From: Chromobacterium aquaticum
GTDB taxonomy: Bacteria; Pseudomonadota; Gammaproteobacteria; Burkholderiales; Chromobacteriaceae
Length of the DNA stretch: 64,000 nucleotides
Assembly: GCF_021129195.1 (NCBI RefSeq)
Contig: NZ_JAJOHW010000082.1
Coordinates: 1-64,000 of the forward strand
Direction: 5' to 3'
Positions 10,264 through 17,946 of this stretch are shown piece after piece (the first letter of the stretch is position 1; the number at the start of each line of letters is the position of its first letter). The notes beneath the pieces are model-generated. The model searched no databases. It had not been told where the DNA came from and was given only the letters and a program-made list of their open reading frames with translations. Position numbers and translations under genes: made by a program.

Positions 10264-12560
10264 GCAGGCAGCCGCAGCACGTGGCGCGCCAGAATGTTGC
10301 GCTGGATCTCGTTGCTGCCGCCGTAGATGGTGGCGGGGGTGGCGTTGAACAGCAGCGCCGGCGCCTGGCCGCCCGCCGGGTCCGCGCCGGCCCAACTGCC
10401 GTATTCCCCGGCCAGATCCATCAGCGCCAGGCTGATGCGCTGATAAGTCTCGGTGGCCCAGATCTTCAGCGCGGACACCGCCGGCGGCAGCGCCTCCCCG
10501 CGTCGGACCATGGCGGCGAAGTGCTTGTACAGCGCGCCCAGATCCGCCACGTCCAGCTCCAGCCGCGCGTAGCGGTCGGCGAAGACCGGGTCGTCGAAGC
10601 CGCGGCAGGCGCGCGCCTGGGTGGCCAGCTGCGCCAGCGCTTGCCGCGCCTGCTTGGGGCTGCCGAGGAAGATGCGTTCGAAGCCCAGCAGCGCCTTGGC
10701 GATGCCCCAGCCTTGGTTCAGTCCGCCGACCAGATTGGCGGCGGGCACCCGCACCTGGTCGAAGAACACTTCGCAGAATTCCTGATGGCCGGCCAGCGTG
10801 GTGATCGGGCGCACGGTGATGCCGGGGCTGTCCAGCGCGATCAGCAGGAAACTGATGCCGGCCTGGCGCTTGGCCTGTTTGTCGGTGCGCACCAGGGTGA
10901 AGATGTGGGTGGCGTCCTGGGCCAGCGTGGTCCAGGTTTTCTGGCCGTTGACGATGAAGTCCGCGCCGTCGGGCACCGCCTCGGTGCGCAGCGCCGCCAG
11001 ATCGGAACCGGCGTTGGGCTCGGAATAGCCCTGGCACCAGATGTGCTCGCCGGACAGGATCTTGGGCAGATAGCGCTGCTGCTGTTCCGCGCTGCCGTGC
11101 TGCAGCAACAGCGGGCCGACCATGATAATGCCCTGGTCCGGCGCGCGCGCCACGCCGTAGCGTTCCTGTTCCTCGATGAAGGCCAGCTGCCGCGCCGGCG
11201 ACAGGCCCATCCCACCGCAGGCCTTGGGCCAGGCCGGCGCCGCCCAGCCCTGGCGCGCCAGCGTCTGGTGCCAGTCGCGGATTTCGTGCCAGTGCAGCCG
11301 CCGCGACGGATGGCGCAGCGCCGGCGGATAGTGGCGGACGAAGAAGGCGCGCAGCAAGTCGCGGAATTCGGATTCGGGCATGGCCTCCCAGTCGGCGTCG
11401 CGGGGGAAGTCGCTCAGCGCCGGCGGCGGCGTTTCCGCCGCGGCCGCTTGCGGCGGGCTTAGCCGTCGGTAACGCCGGCGCTGCTGCTCGGCATTGCCCA
11501 GCCAGGCGTTCAGGTGCAGCGCGCGCTTGAAGTAGAGGCCGATATCACATTCCTCGGTGTAGCCTATGGCGCCATGCAGCTGGATCGCCAGCCGGCCCAT
11601 GCCGATGGCTGCGTCGGCGCAACGCGCCTTCAGCCGGCTGATGCGCGCGCTGTCCAGCCGCGCCGGCTCCGCGCGCTCCTCCAGCGCCTCGTCCAGGCTG
11701 GCCGCCGCCAGCTCGATCTGGATATGAGCGTCCACCAAGCGATGCTGCAGCGCCTGGAAACTGCTGATCGGGCGGCCGAATTGCTCGCGGTTGGCCAGAT
11801 AGGGCAGGGTCAGCGCCAGGATCTGGCGCGCATTGCCCAGCAGCTCGGCGCTTTGCGCCAGGCGCGCGGCGTCGTTGGCCTGGCACAGCGCGTCCCGCGC
11901 GGCGGGGCCCGCGGCCAGCAGATGGCTGTGCGGCACCGGCGCCTGTTCCAGCGTCAGGCTGCACATCAGGCTGCCGTCTATGCCGGGGCAGCGGTCTATG
12001 CTCAGGCCGGGCTGGTCGGCCGGCAGCCACAGCAGCAGCCAGCCCTCGTCGCCGCGCGCGCTCAACAGCCAGCCATGCCGCTCCGCCGCCGCCGGCAGCG
12101 CGAAAGTCTTGCCGCCGCTGAGCCAGTAGCGCTGGCCGTCAAAGGCGGCGCGGGTGTCCGCGGTGTCCTCGTCCTGCTGGCCGGCGCGCTCTTGCCAGGC
12201 CAGACCCGGCAGCAACTGCCCGGCGGCCAGTTGGGCCAGCAAGTGCGAGCGCAGCGGGCTGTCCGGGCAGGCGGCGAGCGCTTGCGCGGCCTGCACCGCC
12301 ACCGCGGTGAACGGTTCCGGCAGCAGCGCGCGGCCGGCTTCCTCGGCGATGACGGCGGCTTCGGCCAAGCTCAGGCCCAGGCCGCCGTCGCTTTCCGCCA
12401 GCAACACCGCCAGCCAGCCGGCATCGGCCAGTTCGCGCCATAGCTCCGCGGAATAATCCAGCTGGCTGTCGCGTCCGCTGCGGACGCGGCGGCGGTGGTC
12501 GTCGCGGCTGAGCAGTGCGCGGGCGCTGTCGCGCAGCTGCGTCAAAACATCGTGCTTCAT
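10260..12560 (-). CDS. Tandem-domain acyl-CoA dehydrogenase (FadE34-like fusion)
   Basis: 766 residues, about twice the usual length. Two acyl-CoA dehydrogenase modules are joined: the first spans about residues 1-370 (ends with QLHGAIGYTEE), the second about 390-766 (EPNAGSDLAALRTEA, later IYGGSNEIQRNI). Each normal ACAD is about 380 residues. Such fusions are known for FadE34/ChsE3-type enzymes acting on branched or bulky acyl-CoAs, where one polypeptide replaces a heteromer. The start at 12560 follows AAGGAG at 6 bases; ATGs further upstream lack a better site. FAD-dependent alpha,beta-desaturation is the expected reaction. Confidence 0.9.
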   Translation of the reverse strand: MKHDVLTQLRDSARALLSRDDHRRRVRSGRDSQLDYSAELWRELADAGWLAVLLAESDGGLGLSLAEAAVIAEEAGRALLPEPFTAVAVQAAQALAACPDSPLRSHLLAQLAAGQLLPGLAWQERAGQQDEDTADTRAAFDGQRYWLSGGKTFALPAAAERHGWLLSARGDEGWLLLWLPADQPGLSIDRCPGIDGSLMCSLTLEQAPVPHSHLLAAGPAARDALCQANDAARLAQSAELLGNARQILALTLPYLANREQFGRPISSFQALQHRLVDAHIQIELAAASLDEALEERAEPARLDSARISRLKARCADAAIGMGRLAIQLHGAIGYTEECDIGLYFKRALHLNAWLGNAEQQRRRYRRLSPPQAAAAETPPPALSDFPRDADWEAMPESEFRDLLRAFFVRHYPPALRHPSRRLHWHEIRDWHQTLARQGWAAPAWPKACGGMGLSPARQLAFIEEQERYGVARAPDQGIIMVGPLLLQHGSAEQQQRYLPKILSGEHIWCQGYSEPNAGSDLAALRTEAVPDGADFIVNGQKTWTTLAQDATHIFTLVRTDKQAKRQAGISFLLIALDSPGITVRPITTLAGHQEFCEVFFDQVRVPAANLVGGLNQGWGIAKALLGFERIFLGSPKQARQALAQLATQARACRGFDDPVFADRYARLELDVADLGALYKHFAAMVRRGEALPPAVSALKIWATETYQRISLALMDLAGEYGSWAGADPAGGQAPALLFNATPATIYGGSNEIQRNILARHVLRLPA

Positions 12561-12730
12561 GTCCAACTCCTTGTCTTTATCCATCGCAAGATGGACGGAC
12601 ATAGACTCGGTGATCTTGTTAGCGAGGACAATTCGCATTTGACGAAGCGAGGATTTGGCTGTGCTTAAGCGCGGTCGGCGCGCGGGTCATGACGCTCGCC
12701 TAGGTTTGCGCCATCGCGGCCGGGCTGGCA

Positions 12731-12908
12731 CAATGGCGCCGTTGTCATTGGGGAGTAGCCATCTTCGGCCCAGCCGGAGAGGCCGCGTCAACAAACTTGG
12801 GGGCAAGCCCCCATGGCGCGGTCAGCGGCCGGCATTGCCGGCGCCGCCAAGCGAGACCTTTGGCCACGATGCGTTTGCCGCCGGGCAAGCCGCGTCGTTG
12901 CGCCATTG
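12731..12908 (+). ncRNA. yybP-ykoY family (Mn2+) riboswitch
   Basis: The leader contains TCATTGGGGAGTAGCC (12746-12761) and GTCAACAAACTTGG, the two blocks that mark proteobacterial yybP-ykoY elements such as those before alx and mntP. Bases 12731-12739 (CAATGGCGC) pair perfectly with 12900-12908, closing the element. Inside, a G-rich/C-rich hairpin (TTGGGGGCAAGCCCCCA) and a hairpin at 12867-12897 are visible. The closing stem ends 30 bases before the exchanger start codon, so translational control is likely. Family knowledge: the RNA senses Mn2+ and turns on Mn2+ exporters. Confidence 0.85.
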
Positions 12909-12938
12909 TCCATCCGCTTGCCCGGCCCAAGACTATCC

Positions 12939-13919
12939 ATGCTGTTGACCCTGTCGTTTCTGCTCGGCCTCGCCGTCCTGATCTATCTTTCCTGTCAATA
13001 CTTCGTCAACGCCATCGAATGGTGCGGCCGCCACCTGAATCTGGGCGCCAGCGCCGTCGGCACCGTGCTCGCCGCCTTCGGCACCGCCTTGCCGGAAAGC
13101 GCCGTCACCTTGACCGCGATGGCCTTCGGCGGCACGCCGCAGCATCAGGACATCGGCGTCGGCGCCGCGCTGGGCGGGCCGCTGGTGTTGGCCACGCTGG
13201 CTTACGCGGTGGTGGGTTTCGCGCTGTGGCGCCACCGCGGCCGGCTGGGCCGCGCCAATTACCTGCTGCGCGTCGATCATCGCCGGCTGGCCGGCGACCA
13301 ACTGGCGTTCTTGCTGATTTTCGCGTTCAAGGTGGGGCTGGGCCTGCTGGCGTTCTCGATCAAGCCCTGGCTGGGCGTGGTCTTCCTGGCCGCCTATGCC
13401 GCCTATGTGTGGCGCGAGATCCGCAGCGCCGACACCGCGCCGGAAGAGGAAGAGCTGGACGCCTTGAAACTGCGCGCCGGCGGCGGCCTGGGCTGGGCGG
13501 CGGCGCAGGCGCTATTGGCGCTGGTGGTGATCGCGGCGGCGGCGCATGGCTTCGTCGCGCAGCTGGAAACGCTGGCCGGACACTGGGGCATGGCGCCGCA
13601 CCTGGTGGCCTTGCTGCTGAGCCCGGTGGCCACCGAGCTGCCGGAAATCATGAATGCGCTGATCTGGCTGCGGCAGGGCAAGGAGCGGCTGGCCTTGGCC
13701 AATATCTCCGGCGCGATGATGATTCAAGCGACGATTCCCAGCGCCTTCGGCCTGTTCTTCACTCCGTGGCTTTTTGACAGCGTCTTGCTGTGGTCCGGCC
13801 TGGCGACGATGGCGGCGATCACCGGACTGTGGCTGCTGTTCCGGCGCGGCAATGTCGATGGCCGCTGGCTGGTGGGCGCGGGCGCGGTGTATTTGCTGTT
13901 TGCCGGCTGTCTGGTGTGA
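12939..13919 (+). CDS. CaCA (Na+/Ca2+-exchanger) family cation antiporter
   Basis: 326 residues. It is a membrane protein with the two alpha repeats of the family: GTVLAAFGTALPESAVT near residues 40-56 and LLSPVATELPEIMNAL near 225-240. The acidic residues of both repeats are present. It moves divalent cations across the inner membrane. The yybP-ykoY element upstream suggests it handles Mn2+ rather than, or besides, Ca2+. The start ATG at 12939 has only a weak Shine-Dalgarno match, consistent with riboswitch control of initiation. Confidence 0.9.
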   Translation: MLLTLSFLLGLAVLIYLSCQYFVNAIEWCGRHLNLGASAVGTVLAAFGTALPESAVTLTAMAFGGTPQHQDIGVGAALGGPLVLATLAYAVVGFALWRHRGRLGRANYLLRVDHRRLAGDQLAFLLIFAFKVGLGLLAFSIKPWLGVVFLAAYAAYVWREIRSADTAPEEEELDALKLRAGGGLGWAAAQALLALVVIAAAAHGFVAQLETLAGHWGMAPHLVALLLSPVATELPEIMNALIWLRQGKERLALANISGAMMIQATIPSAFGLFFTPWLFDSVLLWSGLATMAAITGLWLLFRRGNVDGRWLVGAGAVYLLFAGCLV

Positions 13920-13936
13920 CTTGAGAAACGGGTTCC

Positions 13937-14086
13937 TAAGGGCCTGTTCAAAGTCTGCTGCGCTTCGTGAGCCGTTGCACGGTGAGTACGAGCTCAAAAT
14001 GCTCATGTACTACTTGTATATTCCGCTTTTTCGCTCGTTTTCGCCTTGTCTCGCTCTTGCTCGCGAGACTTTGAACAGGCTCTAAG
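13937..14086 (+). repeat. Intergenic repeat, copy 4 (full length)
   Basis: A complete copy with matched ends: CCTGTTCAAAGTCTGCTGCG at left and GCGAGACTTTGAACAGG at right. The core is GAGCTCAAAATGCTCATGTA followed by TTCCGCTTTTTCGCTCG. It lies downstream of the cation exchanger. Confidence 0.9.
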
Positions 14087-14209
14087 CCCGGCGCGCTTGG
14101 GCGTGAGTCTTTGCGCAAACTCAGAGGGAGGGTATTGAAAACAGCGGGGCAGGCGCTGGTTGAGTGGATGCCCAGGTGCTTGCCGCCGCGATTTGGGCGC
14201 GGGCTGCCG

Positions 14210-14479
14210 CTATTTCTTTCCTTCCAGCAAAATAGAAGCGGCTTTGACCGAGTTCTCTACATTGACCCGGGAAAAGTCGTCCAATTGGCATTGTTTCAGC
14301 ACCTCGCGTCTATCCTTGATGAAGTCGATGCGCTCCAGGATGCTCATTCTTTGCAGCTTGCCCTTCCAGTTTTCAATGGAAAACTGATCTCTGGAGTTAT
14401 TATATTCATCACAATTAATAGGCGATGCGGCCGCATGGAAGGACATGGCGGCAAGGAAAAGGGCGACGAAGTACTTCAT
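14210..14479 (-). CDS. Small secreted hypothetical protein
   Basis: 89 residues. A signal peptide (MKYFVALFLAAMSFHAAA) precedes a short charged mature domain with two Cys (NCDEYNNS and KQCQLDD), which could form one disulfide in the periplasm. No family is recognised. The base composition is more AT-rich than its neighbours. The gene stands alone between two repeat copies. Confidence 0.7.
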   Translation of the reverse strand: MKYFVALFLAAMSFHAAASPINCDEYNNSRDQFSIENWKGKLQRMSILERIDFIKDRREVLKQCQLDDFSRVNVENSVKAASILLEGKK

Positions 14480-14545
14480 TTGATTTCTCTCGACTAGCTT
14501 GACGTCAAATTATACTGAGTGGCTTTGGGTATGCGCAATGCGATG

Positions 14546-14650
14546 GCGTTGCGGCCGAGAAAGCGGAATGCACAGGTGGTGCATGAGCATTTTGAGCTCG
14601 TTTTTAACGCGGTACCGCCGCAGCGCAGCAGACTTTGAATAGGTTCTCAG
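14546..14650 (-). repeat. Intergenic repeat, copy 5 (left arm lost)
   Basis: Has the core AAGCGGAATGCACAGGTGG, GCATGAGCATTTTGAGCTCG and the right end GCAGCAGACTTTGAATAGG. Its right edge contains the stop codon of the DUF3761 gene. Confidence 0.8.
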
Positions 14651-14964
14651 AGCCAGGCCGCCACGCCGCCGTGATGCGAGCAAGTGCCGCGCCGGTGCTG
14701 GCTGAAGCTGTAGCTGCCGTCGCGGCAGCGCGCGCTGGCGCCGGCCGGCGCCTTGCCGGAACGGGTATGCGCCGGGCTGTGCACCTCCACGCCATCGGAA
14801 TTGGTGTAGCTGCCGTGTTCCAGCAGCTGTTCTTGTGCCGGCGCGCTGGCGTGGCGCGGCGGCGTTTTGGCCTGGACCGGGGCGGCCAAGAAGGCCAGGC
14901 TCAGGCCGATGACGGCGGCGCAGCGTCGCCAGCCGGCAATGGGGAACTGTGAGAGATTTGTCAT
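14647..14964 (-). CDS. DUF3761 family secreted protein
   Basis: 105 residues. An N-terminal hydrophobic signal (residues about 15-32) leads to a mature part with YTNSDGVEVHSP, APAGASARCRDG and a C-terminal SFSQHRRGTCSHHGGVAAWL. This is the DUF3761 pattern, a short exported domain of unknown function with a conserved Cys pair and a His-rich end. Two Cys suggest a periplasmic disulfide. The stop codon lies in a repeat end. Confidence 0.85.
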   Translation of the reverse strand: MTNLSQFPIAGWRRCAAVIGLSLAFLAAPVQAKTPPRHASAPAQEQLLEHGSYTNSDGVEVHSPAHTRSGKAPAGASARCRDGSYSFSQHRRGTCSHHGGVAAWL

Positions 14965-15126
14965 GTCATCCGAAAAGTGAATAAATCGCGGGCTTGCGCA
15001 GCGAGTTTTAACGCGAGTAATGATAGGTTTTTAATTCTACTTCATTGTCATGAAAAATGCTGGCAATGGATTTGGGGAAATGGAATGAACCGCGGCATGG
15101 ATCTGACCATGCCGCTCAGAACCGGC

Positions 15127-15263
15127 TTAGGACGTGTTCACGATCTCGCGAGCCAAGGCGAAACAAGGCGTTGCGGCTGCGAAAGCGGAATGCGCAGGTG
15201 GTAAATGCGGCACTCGCCGTGTCACGCTTCACGACGCGCAGCGGATCGTAAACAGTTTCTAAG
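15127..15263 (-). repeat. Intergenic repeat, copy 6 (GATC-type ends)
   Basis: The left end reads GTTCACGATCTCGCGAG and the right end GCGGATCGTAAACAG, the second terminal type, matched at both ends. The core is diverged (GCTGCGAAAGCGGAATG, GCAGGTGG). Confidence 0.8.
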
Positions 15264-15308
15264 AGCCTGTTCAAAGTCCCGCGAGCAAGAGCGCGGACGG
15301 GTTCTCAG
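15260..15308 (-). repeat. Intergenic repeat fragment abutting copy 6
   Basis: Reads AAGAGCCTGTTCAAAGTC then GCGAGCAAGAGCG and a GGTTCTCAG end. It is the left terminal arm of the CAAAGTC type fused directly to a right edge. The AGGGAGA Shine-Dalgarno of the beta-lactamase gene begins at its end. Confidence 0.7.
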
Positions 15309-15316
15309 GGAGACAT

Positions 15317-16204
15317 ATGGAAGACTTTAAGCAAAGACGCGGCCTGCTGGCTGCGCTGGCGGTTTCGCCCTGGCTGCTGGCTTGTGTCAGGCCGCCGCTG
15401 CGGCAGCCGGGCGAGGCGCCGCTGTCGCGGCAGTTGGCGGAACTGGAGCACAATGCCGGCGGCCGTATCGGCGTGGCGGCGCTGGAGGTGGATAGCGGGC
15501 GGCGGGTGGCCTACCGCGCCGATGAGCGCTTTCCGATGTGCAGCACCTTCAAGCTGCTGCTGGTGGGCGCCGTCTTGCAGCTCAGCGCCGCGCAGCCGGA
15601 CCTGCTCTACCGCCATGTGAATTATCAGCGCGAGCAACTGCTCCGCTATTCGCCCATCACCGAGCAATACGCGGAGCAGGGCATGTCGGTCAAGGATTTG
15701 TGCGACGCGGCGATGCGCTTCAGCGACAATACCGCCGCCAATCTGCTGTTGGGCCTGCTGGGCGGGCCGGAGGCGGTGACCCGTTTCGCGCGCGCGCTGG
15801 GCGACGGGCTGAGCCGGCTGGATCGGATCGAACCGGAACTGAACTCCGCCGCGCCGGGCGATCCGCGCGACACCACCACGCCGGCGGCGATGGTGTCCAA
15901 TCTGAACTCACTGCTGTTTTCCTCGCTGCTGCCCGAGCGTCAGCGCGTCTTGCTGCGCGACTGGCTGTTGAACAGCACCACCGGCAATCTGCGCATCCGC
16001 GCCGGCTTGCCGGCGGAATGGCGGGTGGGCGACAAGACCGGCAGCGGCGGCAACGGCGCCACCAACGATGTGGCGGTGGCCTGGCGGCCGGGCAAGTCGC
16101 CGCTATTGCTGGCGGTGTATTACTGGGGCTCGTCGGCGTTGCCGGATGAACGCAATGCGGTGGTGGCCGCGGCGGCGCGGGTGGTGGTGGCCGAATTCGC
16201 CTGA
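15317..16204 (+). CDS. Class A beta-lactamase
   Basis: 295 residues with every class A motif: STFK (nucleophile Ser76, Lys79), SDN (136-138), EPELN of the omega loop (Glu172, Asn176) and KTG (240-242). In Ambler numbering the offset is 6. Residue 69 is Cys, as in CTX-M and KPC, but residue 238 is Gly, so the KPC-type disulfide is absent. The N-terminus has a twin-Arg pair (QRRGLL), a hydrophobic stretch and a lipobox-like LLAC, so it may be a Tat-exported or lipid-anchored enzyme. No ampR-type regulator is adjacent. It hydrolyses beta-lactams in the periplasm; spectrum cannot be read from sequence. Confidence 0.95.
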   Translation: MEDFKQRRGLLAALAVSPWLLACVRPPLRQPGEAPLSRQLAELEHNAGGRIGVAALEVDSGRRVAYRADERFPMCSTFKLLLVGAVLQLSAAQPDLLYRHVNYQREQLLRYSPITEQYAEQGMSVKDLCDAAMRFSDNTAANLLLGLLGGPEAVTRFARALGDGLSRLDRIEPELNSAAPGDPRDTTTPAAMVSNLNSLLFSSLLPERQRVLLRDWLLNSTTGNLRIRAGLPAEWRVGDKTGSGGNGATNDVAVAWRPGKSPLLLAVYYWGSSALPDERNAVVAAAARVVVAEFA

Positions 16205-16237
16205 GCGGACACCTGGCGCTGTTTGGCGCAGACATGA

Positions 16238-16266
16238 AAAACGCCGCGGTCAAACCGCGGCGTTTT
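16238..16266. terminator. Bidirectional terminator between bla and astE
   Basis: Perfect 12-bp arms, AAAACGCCGCGG and CCGCGGCGTTTT, with a 5-base loop. The A and T runs serve both convergent genes. Confidence 0.9.
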
Positions 16267-16286
16267 GCTGTCCGGCGTCCGTCGGC

Positions 16287-17291
16287 TCAGTCCGCCGGCA
16301 ACTGCGCCGGAGCCACCACGATGCCGGCGCGCAGGCCGGGCTTGACCGTGGGGTTGGGGAACAGGATGCGCTCCTCGCCGCCGGCGGCCACATAGCGCTG
16401 ATCGCCGTCCTCGGCGATCAGATAGCCGTCCGGCAGCGCGGTGAAGTTCTCCACCTCGTCGGCCAGGTGCAGGCGGAAAGCCTCGCTATGCTTGACGATA
16501 TCGTATTTGGCGCGGAACAGCGGCAGGTCGCCGTCGCGGTAGTCCGGCAGCTTTTGTTCCGGCTCGGCCAGCAGCCGGCGCAGCGCCTGTTCGATGCCGG
16601 AAAAGCGTGACAGATCGTTTTGACCGAAGGGCCGCGCCTTGCCCAGCTCCAGCGTGAAGGCGTCGGCCTGGCAGTGGCGGCTGGAGAAATAGCTATAGGT
16701 GTTGGCCGGCTGGCTGTGCAGCAGCACGGTTTCCACCTGGCAGCTCTTCAGCCAGGCCAGCTGCGCGCGGCTGTGCGGGCGTTCGTGCAGATACGGGTAG
16801 ATGGCGAACTTCTCGAACACCGAGCCGCGGATCGCGGTGTGCAGATCGTAATGCCAGCGGCGGCCGCGCGCCGCGGCGAAGAAATCCGCCGCCGCCTGTT
16901 CCAGTCGAGCGGCGCGCGCCGCTTCGCGCGCTTCCGGCTGGCGCGCGTGCGCGCCGTTGAACAGCCGGTTCATATCGTAGTCCAGGTAGCGCTTGCCCAG
17001 CCGCATCGCGTCCAGATTGCCGAAGACCACCAGCAGCCGGCAGCGCAGCGCCTGCTTGCCGGCCGCGATGTCGGCGAGAATGGCGTTCAGCACTTCCACC
17101 GGCGCGGTTTCATTGCCGTGCACGCCGCAGGACAACAGCAGCGCGTCCGCGGCGGCGGTGGCGGGCGTCAGTTCGACGATGCCGTAATCCAGCCAGCGCG
17201 CCTGCACGCCGGAGGGCAGTTGCCATTCCGCGGTGGCGGCGGAGGCGGGGTTCATGGTCCAGGACAGAAAATCGTGGTGATGCTCGCGCAT
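16287..17291 (-). CDS. astE: Succinylglutamate desuccinylase / aspartoacylase family
   Basis: 334 residues. Zinc-binding motifs HGNETAPVE (His and Glu) and DLHTAIR (His) are visible, and the length fits AstE. The enzyme releases succinate and glutamate in the last step of the arginine succinyltransferase pathway. No other ast gene is adjacent, but the arginine decarboxylase gene lies just beyond on the opposite strand. The start at 17291 (MREHHHDF) is chosen on family length and an AAGAG site; the upstream extension is low-complexity and unlikely. Confidence 0.88.
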   Translation of the reverse strand: MREHHHDFLSWTMNPASAATAEWQLPSGVQARWLDYGIVELTPATAAADALLLSCGVHGNETAPVEVLNAILADIAAGKQALRCRLLVVFGNLDAMRLGKRYLDYDMNRLFNGAHARQPEAREAARAARLEQAAADFFAAARGRRWHYDLHTAIRGSVFEKFAIYPYLHERPHSRAQLAWLKSCQVETVLLHSQPANTYSYFSSRHCQADAFTLELGKARPFGQNDLSRFSGIEQALRRLLAEPEQKLPDYRDGDLPLFRAKYDIVKHSEAFRLHLADEVENFTALPDGYLIAEDGDQRYVAAGGEERILFPNPTVKPGLRAGIVVAPAQLPAD

Positions 17292-17674
17292 GGGCTGACT
17301 CTTGGCTCGCGGCTGGTGATGACCGGGGCATTGTAACCAGAGCCGGCGCGACCGGTGGCGGCGCGTGGCGCAGATTTGAAAAAACATGCCGTGTTTGGGC
17401 TAAAAGCCTTGTCCGGCGCGGCTTGGCATGCCGGGTGGCGCTGTGGTTTTTTCGCGTGGCCGCATGGGGGGGCGAGGTTGGCTTTTGTTGAATATTTTGG
17501 ACAAGTCCATTGTCGCGGCGCCGCGGCTCGCGCCCGGTGGAGCGGCTGGATGTTGCCATGCAGCAAATATAGCGGTCTGTTTTTGCTGGAGCCTTGCCCG
17601 GCAAGGCTTGCCGCGTGGCCCGGAGCGGGCTTGTCGATTAAATTGGACATGCGGATTTTTATACATTTTTTTAC

Positions 17675-17702
17675 TTGTCAAGCCGCGTGATGTTGTTACA
17701 AT
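17675..17702 (+). promoter_or_regulatory. Probable sigma-70 promoter of speA
   Basis: TTGTCA (17675-17680) and TACAAT (17697-17702) are separated by 16 bases. Transcription would begin near 17709, leaving a leader of about 240 bases. The preceding 17292-17660 stretch holds no gene that I can support. Confidence 0.6.
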
Positions 17703-17788
17703 CCGCGCTCGTTTGCAGCTTTGCAAACCTACAATTCAATTGTTTCGCTCCGACATCCCAGGCCCACATAAAAGCTGTTCAGCCCGAA

Positions 17789-17839
17789 AGCCGCGCACTA
17801 AGGAGCGGGGTTATCCATCATAAGGATGCTCCTGCGGCT
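17789..17839 (+). promoter_or_regulatory. Stem-loop in the speA leader
   Basis: The right arm is one unbroken 16-base strand (GGATGCTCCTGCGGCT, 17824-17839). It pairs with three left segments: AGCCGC (17789-17794), AGGAGC (17801-17806) and ATCC (17813-17816). The left segments are separated by two 6-base bulges. A regular design like this suggests a functional RNA element. Confidence 0.5.
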
Positions 17840-17946
17840 GGCTCATCGCTTTTTCGGCGGCGGCCTGGGCGCGTCCTTTGGGAATCCCTGTTCTCTCCCT
17901 TTGCGCGGGGTGCAGGGCTTTCCATCAGTTCTTGAGGGGAAAACTC

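Noticed and set aside
13992-14085. Short peptide frame inside the repeats (ending CLALARETLNRL)
   Set aside because: The frame recurs in several copies but is broken or shifted in others and has no ribosome site, so it reflects the repeat's nucleotide conservation.
13937-14086. Reading the intergenic repeats as simple transcription terminators
   Set aside because: They lack a T run after the stem, are far longer than terminators, keep a conserved core and often occur next to separate true terminators (for example at 40937).
15317-16204. KPC-type carbapenemase identity
   Set aside because: Cys69 is present but the partner at 238 is Gly and the KTG is followed by SGG, so the diagnostic disulfide is missing.
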